DNA of 40,956 bases from an uncultured Veillonella sp. (GTDB lineage Bacteria; Bacillota; Negativicutes; Veillonellales; Veillonellaceae). A model generated the notes under the pieces. It had not been told where the DNA came from and ran no database searches. It worked only from the letters and a program-made list of their open reading frames with translations. The DNA is taken from assembly GCF_900545205.1 (NCBI RefSeq), contig NZ_UQYC01000005.1, positions 1-40,956 of the forward strand, in the 5' to 3' direction. Each line of letters starts with the position of its first letter. The first letter of the stretch is position 1. Positions 25,027 through 34,184 of the stretch are shown here, one piece after another. The translations under genes were made by a program, and so were the position numbers.

Positions 25027-25596
25027 TTAATAATCTTCTTCAATGATTTCGCACATTATATGACCTGCCAGAATGTGCATTTCTTGAATACGAGCTGTCA
25101 CATTGCTTGGAATAGCTAATGTAATATCACATAATTCAGCTAGTTTTCCACCGCCTTCACCTGTGAAAGCTATGGTGTGCATGCCGATAGAACGGGCCAT
25201 TTCTGCAGCTTTTACAACATTCTTGGAGTTCCCAGATGTAGAAATCCCAATGAGAACGTCACCTGTACGGCCTAAGCCCTCTACTTGACGTGCAAAAACA
25301 GATTCAAAATCATAGTCATTTGCAATAGCTGTTAATGCAGATGTATCAGTAGTCAATGCAATACCCGCTAGAGAGCGTCGTTCCTTTTTAAAGCGACAAA
25401 TCAATTCTGCTGCTAAATGTTGAGAGTCCGCAGCAGAGCCACCATTACCACAGAACAAAATTTTATTGCCATTTTCTAAAGCCGCCTTACAGCGATAGGC
25501 AATCTCTTGAATGGTATCCATATGCTCCATTGTCTTACCAAAGACTTCCAAATGCTCGGTAAAACGATCTGCAATGATTGGATTTAAATCAGTCAT
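25027..25596 (-). CDS. gmhA: Sedoheptulose 7-phosphate isomerase
   Basis: First committed step of heptose synthesis: sedoheptulose 7-phosphate to D-glycero-D-manno-heptose 7-phosphate. The 189-aa SIS-domain protein has CGNGGSAADSQHLAAEL (about 48-64, with catalytic-site His and Glu) and GISTSGNSKNVVKA, both diagnostic for GmhA; length is typical. The ATG shares one base with the stop of the M19 dipeptidase gene (TAATG), and hldE follows after 96 nt. Confidence 0.96.
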   Translation of the reverse strand: MTDLNPIIADRFTEHLEVFGKTMEHMDTIQEIAYRCKAALENGNKILFCGNGGSAADSQHLAAELICRFKKERRSLAGIALTTDTSALTAIANDYDFESVFARQVEGLGRTGDVLIGISTSGNSKNVVKAAEMARSIGMHTIAFTGEGGGKLAELCDITLAIPSNVTARIQEMHILAGHIMCEIIEEDY

Positions 25597-26522
25597 TATA
25601 AAATCTCCTTTAACAGTCTATCTGCATTTTTCCAGAATAATTTTTCACATTGTTCCTCAGATAAACCAGCTTCTTTAAATGCATCGTATAATCGATACAT
25701 TTCAGAAGTGTCTTTAATTTCTGTATCCGGCTTAATACCATCAAAATCGGTTCCTAATGCCACAACATCTTCCCCGCCTTTATTGATGAGATATAAGCCA
25801 TGCTTTACGATATCTTCAATTCGACTTATCGGTGATGTGCCTAAAAAAGATTGGGCAAAGTTAAGGCCTATCACACCACCCTTATTAGCAATAAGCTTAA
25901 TCAAATGATCTGGTAGATTTCTAGTATGGGCTGTAACTTCACGTGCATTGGAGTGTGATGCTACAAATGGTACATCTAAAATATCTCCTAATTGCTCAGT
26001 ACCAGCATCATTTAGATGAGAACAATCGACGATTATCCCTAAATCTTGCATAGCCTCTACAAATTCAACGCCTTTCGGTGTTAATTTTTTATGCTGCTCA
26101 CCACAATGTGGCTCACCCAGTCCATTTGGATAATTCCAGGTAAGCGTAATAAGTCGAACCCCATCTTGATAAGCTTGTTTAAGTTTATCTAAGTCACCAC
26201 CTAGTATGCCGCCCTCTTCAATAGACATGAGAGCTCCAATCTTACCAGTCTCATATACAGACTCTACATCTTGATAAGAGAGCACATGCTGAATGTGCTC
26301 TCCATAGTGATGAATTTGTGATGTACATAAATTACGCATCGCTTCATAACGACCATAAGGGTCATTTGTGTCACCAAGATTGATAAATAATGCAAAATCC
26401 TGCACCTTGCTGTGAGCCTTTTGTAATTTTTCTATATCGATTTTCCAAGTATTACGATACAAATCTCCATTACTAGGATAATCTATTAACTTCATAATCG
26501 TATCGCAGTGTAAATCTATCAT
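25596..26522 (-). CDS. M19 family membrane dipeptidase (renal dipeptidase type)
   Basis: Zinc metallo-dipeptidase; bacterial relatives cleave L-D or D-containing dipeptides. The 308-aa protein has MIDLHCDT (metal HxD, His5 and Asp7), SIEEGG (bridging Glu), VDCSHLND and VASHSNAREV (metal His) and ALGTDFDGI. There is no signal peptide, so the bacterial enzyme is probably cytoplasmic. It heads the heptose cluster and overlaps gmhA by one base, so the two are co-translated although no metabolic link is obvious; peptidoglycan turnover could be the shared envelope theme. Confidence 0.93.
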   Translation of the reverse strand: MIDLHCDTIMKLIDYPSNGDLYRNTWKIDIEKLQKAHSKVQDFALFINLGDTNDPYGRYEAMRNLCTSQIHHYGEHIQHVLSYQDVESVYETGKIGALMSIEEGGILGGDLDKLKQAYQDGVRLITLTWNYPNGLGEPHCGEQHKKLTPKGVEFVEAMQDLGIIVDCSHLNDAGTEQLGDILDVPFVASHSNAREVTAHTRNLPDHLIKLIANKGGVIGLNFAQSFLGTSPISRIEDIVKHGLYLINKGGEDVVALGTDFDGIKPDTEIKDTSEMYRLYDAFKEAGLSEEQCEKLFWKNADRLLKEIL

Positions 26523-26547
26523 AAAGCCTCACATATACTATTAGTAA

Positions 26548-27024
26548 TTAACTACGTTTTGGTTTTTTAGCATCTAGTTTTTTTAATGCTTTCAGTTCTT
26601 CCATAAAGCTATCAATATTATCAAACTTACGATATACGCTAGCAAAGCGAACATATGCAACTTGGTCGATATCTTTTAATTGTTGCAATACAAGTTCACC
26701 TATACGATCAGTAGTTACCTCTTGGTTGATTTCATTACGAATATCGCGCTCTACATCATTCACTACTTGTTCCATCACGGACATAGGCACTGTACGTTTA
26801 TCACAAGAACGCAATAAACCATTTAATAATTTACCGCGATCAAATAATTCACGACGTCCATTTTTCTTTAATACCATAAGTGGTACTTCTTCTATAATTT
26901 CATAGGTAGTAAAGCGACGGCCACAATTGATACATTCGCGGCGACGGCGAATACTATTACCTTCATCAGTCGTTCTAGAGTCTGTTACCTTCGTGTCTGT
27001 GTGTTGGCAATAAGGACATCTCAT
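26548..27024 (-). CDS. nrdR: Transcriptional repressor NrdR
   Basis: ATP/dATP-sensing zinc-finger repressor of ribonucleotide reductase genes. The 158-aa product has the zinc ribbon with Cys3, Cys6, Cys31 and Cys34 (MRCPYC ... CINCGRRFTTYE) and then an ATP-cone (VPLMVLKKNGRRELFDRGKL onward). Length is usual. ATG at 27024 follows AAGGAG. It lies 25 nt before the M19 dipeptidase gene. A NrdR-box-like palindrome at 27086-27099 upstream suggests autoregulation. No nrd genes are in this window. Confidence 0.97.
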   Translation of the reverse strand: MRCPYCQHTDTKVTDSRTTDEGNSIRRRRECINCGRRFTTYEIIEEVPLMVLKKNGRRELFDRGKLLNGLLRSCDKRTVPMSVMEQVVNDVERDIRNEINQEVTTDRIGELVLQQLKDIDQVAYVRFASVYRKFDNIDSFMEELKALKKLDAKKPKRS

Positions 27025-27085
27025 CTGTTACTACTCCTTTTTCTAATAATCACTCTAAAATAGTGCAAAATACGCCCATTTTCTC

Positions 27086-27099
27086 TACTATATATAGTA
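27086..27099. promoter_or_regulatory. Candidate NrdR box upstream of nrdR
   Basis: Perfect 14-bp palindrome TACTATATATAGTA. Its core ACTATATATAGT matches the central part of the known NrdR box (consensus about ACACWATATATWGTGT). A weaker CACT-N7-AGTG at 27051-27065 lies about 34 bp nearer to the gene; NrdR boxes normally come in pairs about three helical turns apart. Confidence 0.5.
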
Positions 27100-27121
27100 C
27101 CATGAAAGCCTTTAAAATACA

Positions 27122-27151
27122 AAGAATCCCTAGGATTTCCTAGGGATTCTT
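27122..27151 (-). terminator. Rho-independent terminator of the pyruvate carboxylase gene
   Basis: Long palindromic stem, arms AAGAATCCCTAGGA / TCCTAGGGATTCTT, about 70 nt after the pyc stop; minus-strand tail TTTGTATTTT. It separates pyc from nrdR. Confidence 0.8.
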
Positions 27152-27223
27152 CCATTATTCTAGAGCATTTTATGTTATGAAATACTTTAGAAATAATATT
27201 TTTAATTTTATCTACTATTCTAA

Positions 27224-30200
27224 CTATCGTTTAGGAGCATCTTCAACGCGAAGCAAGCAGTCGCCAGATTCGATGCGGCTACCTTCACGAACTAGGATTT
27301 CTTCTACGATACCATCGATAGGAGCAGTAATTGTAGTTTCCATCTTCATCGCTTCTGTAACGATCAATGGCTCACCTTTAGCTACAGATTGACCATTTTT
27401 AACGAGAATCTTAACAACGGAACCAGACAATGTAGCACCAATTTCACCAGGGTTAGATTCATCCGCTTTACGACGAACAACGCCAGTAGTCTTAGCATGT
27501 TTATCATGAACTTTAATACCACGAGGTTGACCATTGAACTCGAACAATACGATACGGTTACCATCTTCATCTGGTTCAGATAAGCCGTTCATTTTGATGA
27601 TAAGTGTTTTACCTTTTTCGATAGTTACTTGAATTTCTTCGCCCCGTTTCATACCGAAGAAGAATGTTGGAGTATCAAGTACAGATACATTACCAAAGTC
27701 TTTTTTAAATTTATTGTAATCTTGGTAAACCTTAGGGTACAAGCAGTATGCACTGATATCTTCATCAGTTGTTTGAGCACCCATTTCACTCAATTCATTG
27801 CGAACATGTTCAAAGTCTGTTGGAGGCAATACTGCACCTGGACGAACTGTGATTGGTTTTGCACCTTTCAAGATAATTTTTTGTAACTCTTCAGGGAATC
27901 CTTGGTATGGAGTGCCAAGACGACCTTCAAAGAATTCAACTACAGATTGAGGGAAGTCTAATACATCGCCCTTTTCGTAAATATCTTTTTCAGTCAAGTT
28001 ATTTTGTACCATGTACAATGTCATATCACCTACAACTTTAGAGGATGGCGTTACTTTGATGATATCACCAAACATCATGTTTACTTGGTGGTACATTTTC
28101 TTAATATCAGCCCAACGATCACCAAGGCCTACCATCTTAGCTTGTTGTTGCAAGTTGGAATATTGACCACCTGGCATTTCATGTTGATATACTTCAGTGT
28201 TAGGATATGCTTCTGCTTTATCTACACCTTTGTAGTAAGGACGAATGCTGCCAAAGTAATGCGACATTTCTTCCATGTAATCAATGTTCATTTCAGGTTG
28301 ACGGTCATGTCCACTCAATGCATAGTACATGGAGTTCATGCTAGGTTGAGATGTACCATTAGCAAATGCAGAGTATGCTAAGTCGATAACGTCTACACCA
28401 GCATCTACAGCGCGACCATAGGAATAGATAGCATTGCCAGAACCTTCATGTGTATGTAAATGAATCGGTACAGTAACAGCATCTTTTAAGGCAGATACAA
28501 GATTATAAGCAGCTTGAGGTTTCAATAAACCAGCCATATCTTTGATAGCAATAATATTAGCACCCGCTTTTTCAAGCTCTTTAGCCATATTTACATAGTA
28601 GTCTAAATTGTATTTAGGACGGTTGCTATCAAGAATATCCCCTGTATAGCACAATGCTACTTCAGCAATTTTGTTTTGTGCACGAACTTCATCAATAGCT
28701 ACATGCATATTATCAAGGCTATTTAAGCTATCGAATACACGGAATACATCAATACCATTAGCAGCAGCACGTTGGATAAATTGACGAACTACATTATCTG
28801 GATAAGATGTGTAACCTACAGCATTAGCGCCACGAATAAGCATTTGAAGTAATGTATTAGGCACTTCGCGACGGAACATACGTAAGCGTTCCCATGGATC
28901 TTCATGTAAGAAACGATAGGATACGTCGAATGTAGCACCGCCCCAACATTCCAAGGAGAATAAGTTAGGAACACCTTTTGCAGCACGACCAGCTACGCGT
29001 GCCATATCAATGGTACGTAAACGTGTAGCAAATAAGGATTGGTGAGCATCACGCCATGTTGTATCTGTAAAGAATACTTGTTTTTGATCAGATAACCATT
29101 TACTGAAGCCTTCTGGTCCTAATTCATCAAATTTTTGTTTTGTACCAGCTGCTGGAGATACATCTAAATCAGATGGCATTTGAATTGGTTCAAAATCAGG
29201 TACCACTTGAGGACCTGCACCAGAGTAGCCATTGATTGTTACGTCAGCAATGTAACGTAATAATTTAGTACCACGATCGCGGTCTGGTTTTAATTCAAAC
29301 AATTCTGGATGGTCTTCAATGAAGTTAACAGTGTAGTTACCGCTTTGGAATTCAGGATTTTCAAGAACGTTAATCAAGAAGTGAATATTAGTTTTAACGC
29401 CACGAATACGGAATTCTTTTAAACAACGAAGCATTTTACGAATAGTTTCTTCGTTGTTAGGACCGAATGCAGTCGCTTTTACAAGCAAGGAATCATAGTA
29501 AGGTGTTACTACGGCACCAGTGAAAGCATTACCAGAGTCTAAGCGGATACCAAAGCCACCGGAGCTACGATATGCCAAGATTTTACCTGTATCAGGCATG
29601 AAGTTATTTTTAGGGTCTTCTGTAGTGATACGACATTGGATTGCAGTACCTTTACAAGGAACTTCATCTTGTGCTGGAATGCCTACTTCTGGGCTATGTA
29701 AGTCATAACCTTCTGCAATACGGATTTGAGAATGAACGATATCAATATCTGTAATCATTTCTGTTACAGTATGTTCTACTTGGATACGAGGGTTAACTTC
29801 GATGAAATAGAAGGAGCCATCAGCAGTTACCAAGAATTCTACAGTACCCGCATTAACGTAGCCAACATTTTTCATGATTTTAACGGCTGCATCACATACG
29901 GCTTTACGAGTTTCTAATGGCAATGCAAAAGCTGGCGCCATTTCAACAACTTTTTGGTGACGACGTTGTACAGAGCAATCACGTTCATGTAAATGAACTA
30001 CATTACCATGTTCATCACCAAGGATTTGTACTTCAATATGTTTAGGTTCAACGATAAGTTTTTCTACATATACATCATCATCGCCAAAGGCAGCTTTCGC
30101 TTCAGATTTTGCGCGATCATATGCATCACGAAGATCTTCTTTACGATGAACCTCACGCATACCACGGCCGCCACCGCCATTTACGGCTTTGATCATCAAT

Positions 30201-30670
30201 GGGAAACCATGAGTATTTGCAAATTCTTCTAATTGTTCAAAATCACGCAATGCCCCATCAGAACCTGGAATCATTGGGATATCTGCCAATTTAGCTTGTG
30301 CACGAGCATTAACCTTATCGCCGAACATATTTAAATGTTCTACATGAGGTCCGATAAAGATGATACCTTCTTCACCGCAACGACGAGCGAACTCTTCGTT
30401 TTCAGACAAGAAACCATAACCTGGGTGGATAGCATCAATATCATGTTCTTTTGCAATACGGATAATATCTTCAATATCAAGATATGCTTCAACTGGTTTT
30501 TTACCTTCCCCTACGAGATAGGCTTCGTCAGCTTGGTTGCGGTGCAAGGATAATGTATCCTCTTTGGAATAAATGGCTACAGTTTTAATACCCATTTCAT
30601 TACATGCACGGAACACGCGGATCGCAATTTCACCACGGTTGGCAACCAATACGGATTTAATTTTTCTCAT
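27224..30670 (-). CDS. pyc: Pyruvate carboxylase (biotin-dependent)
   Basis: Carboxylates pyruvate to oxaloacetate with ATP and bicarbonate, the anaplerotic and gluconeogenic entry for an organism growing on lactate or other organic acids. The 1148-aa single-chain enzyme has a biotin carboxylase domain (about 1-450; VLVANRGEIAIRV, NGGGGRGMREV, FIEVNPRIQVEHTVTE), a carboxyltransferase domain (about 530-1000; FFTDTTWRDAHQS, the metal site HLHTHEGSGNA) and a C-terminal biotinyl domain with EAMKM, biotin Lys1109. Start 30670 follows AGGAGG; the longer frame runs through that site. A TTGACT at 30751-30756 may be a -35 but has no good -10. A monocistronic unit with its own terminator. Confidence 0.97.
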   Translation of the reverse strand: MRKIKSVLVANRGEIAIRVFRACNEMGIKTVAIYSKEDTLSLHRNQADEAYLVGEGKKPVEAYLDIEDIIRIAKEHDIDAIHPGYGFLSENEEFARRCGEEGIIFIGPHVEHLNMFGDKVNARAQAKLADIPMIPGSDGALRDFEQLEEFANTHGFPLMIKAVNGGGGRGMREVHRKEDLRDAYDRAKSEAKAAFGDDDVYVEKLIVEPKHIEVQILGDEHGNVVHLHERDCSVQRRHQKVVEMAPAFALPLETRKAVCDAAVKIMKNVGYVNAGTVEFLVTADGSFYFIEVNPRIQVEHTVTEMITDIDIVHSQIRIAEGYDLHSPEVGIPAQDEVPCKGTAIQCRITTEDPKNNFMPDTGKILAYRSSGGFGIRLDSGNAFTGAVVTPYYDSLLVKATAFGPNNEETIRKMLRCLKEFRIRGVKTNIHFLINVLENPEFQSGNYTVNFIEDHPELFELKPDRDRGTKLLRYIADVTINGYSGAGPQVVPDFEPIQMPSDLDVSPAAGTKQKFDELGPEGFSKWLSDQKQVFFTDTTWRDAHQSLFATRLRTIDMARVAGRAAKGVPNLFSLECWGGATFDVSYRFLHEDPWERLRMFRREVPNTLLQMLIRGANAVGYTSYPDNVVRQFIQRAAANGIDVFRVFDSLNSLDNMHVAIDEVRAQNKIAEVALCYTGDILDSNRPKYNLDYYVNMAKELEKAGANIIAIKDMAGLLKPQAAYNLVSALKDAVTVPIHLHTHEGSGNAIYSYGRAVDAGVDVIDLAYSAFANGTSQPSMNSMYYALSGHDRQPEMNIDYMEEMSHYFGSIRPYYKGVDKAEAYPNTEVYQHEMPGGQYSNLQQQAKMVGLGDRWADIKKMYHQVNMMFGDIIKVTPSSKVVGDMTLYMVQNNLTEKDIYEKGDVLDFPQSVVEFFEGRLGTPYQGFPEELQKIILKGAKPITVRPGAVLPPTDFEHVRNELSEMGAQTTDEDISAYCLYPKVYQDYNKFKKDFGNVSVLDTPTFFFGMKRGEEIQVTIEKGKTLIIKMNGLSEPDEDGNRIVLFEFNGQPRGIKVHDKHAKTTGVVRRKADESNPGEIGATLSGSVVKILVKNGQSVAKGEPLIVTEAMKMETTITAPIDGIVEEILVREGSRIESGDCLLRVEDAPKR

Positions 30671-30773
30671 GTATTGCCTCCTACTAGCTTCCACAAATGT
30701 GAACTATCAGCTTTCATTTTTATTAATATATGAATATTTCCTATACTTATAGTCAAAACAATATATTTGGAAA

Positions 30774-30796
30774 ACTCATCAAAATTTATGATGAGT
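30774..30796 (-). other. Inverted repeat in the 285-bp gap upstream of pyc
   Basis: Perfect 8-bp arms ACTCATCA / TGATGAGT with a 7-nt loop; minus-strand tail TTTTCC. It may be a weak terminator after the aminopeptidase gene, about 160 nt after its stop, or a pyc control site. The rest of 30671-30955 is very AT-rich with no visible gene. Confidence 0.4.
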
Positions 30797-30955
30797 ATAA
30801 TATTCATAATTACATATAACTATTATACAATATTTTCCACATATTTAAAGGATTATATTAATTACGAAATCATAAAATACATTAGTTGCTGTACATGACA
30901 AAAACTCATATGTCTTTTATCGATGCACATCGAACTAATTCTATATTCTACGTTA

Positions 30956-32302
30956 TTAATCACCTAAGAAATGATTCATTAATCGATTGAGTTGCTCTTG
31001 ATCATTTGCACCCATTAATTCCCGTGCAGAATGCATCGCTAATAACGGTAAGCCCACATCCATTGTTCTCATTGGTAACATAGCAGATGAAATAGACCCA
31101 ACTGTAGAGCCCCCTGGTATATCAGAACGATTTACATAAATTTGGTAGTTTGCCTCAGCTTCATCACACAAACCTTTAACAATGGCAATGGCTCTTGCAT
31201 CACCTGCATAAGATTGACTACATGCTATTTTAAGAGCCACCCCTTTATTAAGTGTAGGAATATTAGTGATATCATTTTTTTCAGGATAATTTGGATGCAA
31301 ACCATGTGCTACATCAGAGGAAATCATGAATCCTTTTGAAATGAAACTATCCATCTCTTGATTAGAATATCCTAATGCATCATATACTCGTTTAATAAGG
31401 TTTGGTAAAAGCATCCCTGCTCCGCCCTGTTTAGTACGACTCCCTACCTCTTCATTATCAAAGAGAATAGCACAACGTACACCATCAGCATTAGCCTTAC
31501 GAGCCTGAATAATCCCTGATAGTACACCAAAGCAAGATGTTAAATTATCTAAACGAGGCGCACTAATAAAATCGCCTTCAGTCCCTAATACACAGCCTTG
31601 TTCTGTTGGGTATAATGTCATTTCATAAGATAAGATTTCAGATGGATCACAGTTGACTTCATCAGCCAAGAACGTAGTCCACTCATCGTATTGAATATCA
31701 GACTCTGGGAATAGGCTTGGATTGTTGAGATCATTTAAAGATTTACTAGAATTATCCTTTTCCTTACGATCCATCATTAATATAGGAAGCATTTCCTTTT
31801 GACGATTTAATTTAACACCATCATTAACGGAACGATTCATATGTATAGCTAAGTTTGGAACGATTGCGATAGGACGTTTTGTATCAACCAATACAGAGTC
31901 TACATCAAAAGCATTATCACCTTTTAATACCACAGTACCCGCAGCCCCTAAAGGACGATCAAGCCATGTATTTTCAATGAGGCCACCGTACATTTCCACA
32001 TTTAACTTGGTATAACCTTTTACTGATGTAATAGGATTTGGTTTAACCCGAATTGCAGGAAAATCTGTATGTGCGGAGGCAATACGTAATGTGTGTTCTG
32101 GTTTCTTTCCTATATGAAAAGCAAACAAAGTAGTACCAAACACATTAACTACATAAGAACCAGAGTCTAATTGCCACTCATCATCTAAATTAAGTTCTGT
32201 GAAACCTGAATCCAATAACATTTGTAAACTTGTATCTACTGTATGATACGGAGATGTACAAGCACCAATATATTTCAATAACTGTTCATTATCAAATTTC
32301 AT
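30956..32302 (-). CDS. M18 family aminopeptidase (aspartyl aminopeptidase type)
   Basis: Second M18 enzyme, 448 aa. Motifs: SAHTDFPAIRVKPNP (His78 and following), PRLDNLTSCFG with the bridging Asp, ILFDNEEVGSRTKQGG with general-base and metal Glu, SSDVAHGLHPNYPEK and the last metal His in AMHSARELMG. This is the ApeB/DNPEP-like branch, distinct from the enzyme at 17380-18771, and usually prefers N-terminal acidic residues. ATG at 32302 follows AGGAGG. It appears monocistronic. Confidence 0.94.
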   Translation of the reverse strand: MKFDNEQLLKYIGACTSPYHTVDTSLQMLLDSGFTELNLDDEWQLDSGSYVVNVFGTTLFAFHIGKKPEHTLRIASAHTDFPAIRVKPNPITSVKGYTKLNVEMYGGLIENTWLDRPLGAAGTVVLKGDNAFDVDSVLVDTKRPIAIVPNLAIHMNRSVNDGVKLNRQKEMLPILMMDRKEKDNSSKSLNDLNNPSLFPESDIQYDEWTTFLADEVNCDPSEILSYEMTLYPTEQGCVLGTEGDFISAPRLDNLTSCFGVLSGIIQARKANADGVRCAILFDNEEVGSRTKQGGAGMLLPNLIKRVYDALGYSNQEMDSFISKGFMISSDVAHGLHPNYPEKNDITNIPTLNKGVALKIACSQSYAGDARAIAIVKGLCDEAEANYQIYVNRSDIPGGSTVGSISSAMLPMRTMDVGLPLLAMHSARELMGANDQEQLNRLMNHFLGD

Positions 32303-32418
32303 AGATTCCTCCTATGTAAAATAATGATGCTATTCGTATATTCACCATGAATAGTTCATTTACGTATAATTTTACAACATATACATTAATAATATATTAA
32401 CTGCTCTTATTTTATCAC

Positions 32419-32448
32419 AAAAAAGCCGCCCCAAAGGGGACGGCTTTT
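32419..32448 (-). terminator. Rho-independent terminator of the DASS transporter gene
   Basis: Stem AAAAGCCG-C-CCC / GGG-GA-CGGCTTTT with an AAA loop, tail TTTTTTG on the minus strand, about 90 nt after the transporter stop. Confidence 0.85.
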
Positions 32449-32536
32449 CGTATATTTTGTAACCACACTATAATCAAACTATGACATATATAGTTTTTAA
32501 TGTATTACAAGTATATAAAATTCTGGATATCTGGTC

Positions 32537-33937
32537 TTACCACATACCGATTGCTTTCATCCATACGGAACCAAGGCCCATAAAGATAATTAAGTTGATT
32601 ACGGATGCGAAGAAACCAAGTTTCCACCATGTATTTTGAGGAACATAACCAGTATTGAAGATTACAGGAGATGGACCTGCAGCATAGTGAGTCAAAGACA
32701 TACACAAGTTAGATGTGAATGCAATCATCAACAATGTCAACATTGGTGGTGCACCTGCAGAGATAGCAATTGCAGAGAATGCTACGAACATTGCAGAAAT
32801 ATGTGCAGTTAAAGATGCGAATACATAGTGGGAATATGTATTAATAAGTACAGCTATAACGAAGGCAATAATCCAAGATCCTTCTGGAATATAACCGCCT
32901 ACAAGTACTGTTGCCCATTTGATGAAGCCCAATTTGGACAAGAAACCGGCAAAGCCCATTAATGTACCCATCCAAACTAATGTATCCCAAGCACCTTTTT
33001 CACTTTTAACATCGTCCCATACAAGAACACTTGTAGCAAGCAAAATAGAAATACCTAAGAATGCAACAGTTGTAGCATCAATTTTAGTAAATTGAGAAGT
33101 AGCCCATAAAACTAAAGCCAAAACAAATACGCCTAGCATAACCCATTCTTGGAAGGACATTTTACCAAGGCCTTTTAACTCTTCTTTAATCATTTGTTGT
33201 GCTTCGCGGGCATCTGTAATTTCAGGTGGATATACTTTGTAAATAAAGTACGGCATAATGATCAATGCAATAATACCTGGCACGATGGCAGCCATAGCCC
33301 AATCACCCCATGTGATACCAATACCAAAAGATTGAAGCGCCAATGCTGCAACCAATGTGTTACCAGCCATGGATGTTTGGAACATAGCAGATGTAATTGT
33401 ATTAACTTGATAAATAGATTGCATCAAGAAGGAACCAATTTTACGAGGACCATCTTGAGGTTCAGAACCGAACGCTTTTGCCAAGCTTGTAGTAATTGGC
33501 ATGATAACACCACCTACACGAGCTGTATTAGATGGAGTTGCTGGAGCCAAAATTAAATCAGATAATGCTAATGCATAAGCCAAACGTAAGGAGCTACTAC
33601 CAAAAGCAGCAATCAAATTATAAGCAATACGTTTCCCCAAACCAGTTTTAATAAAGCCACGAGAGAATAAGAACGCACCTACGATTAACCAAATAGCAGA
33701 GTTAGCAAAACCAGAGATAGCTTCGCCGATTTTCAAAGTACCAGTCAAAGCCGCCACAGTAATTACAACGATAGATACGCCACCAATCGGTAATGGCTGA
33801 GTAATAAAGCCTACGATAGTAGCAACAAAGATGGCGAATAAATGCCAAGATTGAGGTGTTAAACCCTCAGGCGTTGGAATAAACCATAGGCCTATACCAA
33901 AGACCGCCGGAATAATCCAATTTAACAGTTTTTTCAT
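32537..33937 (-). CDS. DASS family anion:Na+ symporter (CitT/di- and tricarboxylate type)
   Basis: Inner-membrane carrier probably for di- or tricarboxylates such as malate, succinate or citrate, fitting an organic-acid-using anaerobe. The 466-aa protein has about 11-13 hydrophobic segments; typical DASS signatures are PLPIGGVSIVVITVAALTG, ILAPATPSNTARVGGVIMPI (an SNT motif of the sodium/substrate site) and, near the C-terminus, LCMSLTHYAAGPSPVIFNTG (second SxT-type hairpin). Start ATG 33937 lies 7 nt after AGGAGG; an ATG at 33943 is too close. The transcript has a GC-richer 5' leader (about 33938-34060). Exact substrate unknown. Confidence 0.93.
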   Translation of the reverse strand: MKKLLNWIIPAVFGIGLWFIPTPEGLTPQSWHLFAIFVATIVGFITQPLPIGGVSIVVITVAALTGTLKIGEAISGFANSAIWLIVGAFLFSRGFIKTGLGKRIAYNLIAAFGSSSLRLAYALALSDLILAPATPSNTARVGGVIMPITTSLAKAFGSEPQDGPRKIGSFLMQSIYQVNTITSAMFQTSMAGNTLVAALALQSFGIGITWGDWAMAAIVPGIIALIIMPYFIYKVYPPEITDAREAQQMIKEELKGLGKMSFQEWVMLGVFVLALVLWATSQFTKIDATTVAFLGISILLATSVLVWDDVKSEKGAWDTLVWMGTLMGFAGFLSKLGFIKWATVLVGGYIPEGSWIIAFVIAVLINTYSHYVFASLTAHISAMFVAFSAIAISAGAPPMLTLLMIAFTSNLCMSLTHYAAGPSPVIFNTGYVPQNTWWKLGFFASVINLIIFMGLGSVWMKAIGMW

Positions 33938-34134
33938 ACACATACCTCCTACATAGGAAAAAACTAAAATATATAACTGCTGAAATACCAAGGCATCGCA
34001 AGGTGACTATAAAACACACACTAAGCCCCCTATCCTACGGTGTCTTCAGTATATATCAGTAGTATGTGAAATTAGAAATATATTTATATCTTCTTATGAT
34101 AAATATATTATATTACAACATAAAAAGAAATGAG

Positions 34135-34168
34135 AAAAAGCTGTGCATCACTAGGTATGCACAGCTTT
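34135..34168 (-). terminator. Rho-independent terminator of the Mrp gene
   Basis: Perfect 12-bp arms AAAGCTGTGCAT / ATGCACAGCTTT with an 8-nt loop; minus-strand tail TTTTTC. It begins 16 nt after the stop. Confidence 0.92.
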
Positions 34169-34184
34169 CATTAACATATAAATC

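Noticed and set aside
27382..30553. Several 60-125 aa frames within pyc, both strands
   Set aside because: All lie within the continuous, domain-complete pyruvate carboxylase frame.
32505..32705. 66-aa minus-strand frame at the end of the DASS gene
   Set aside because: Out-of-frame shadow of the transporter C-terminus.
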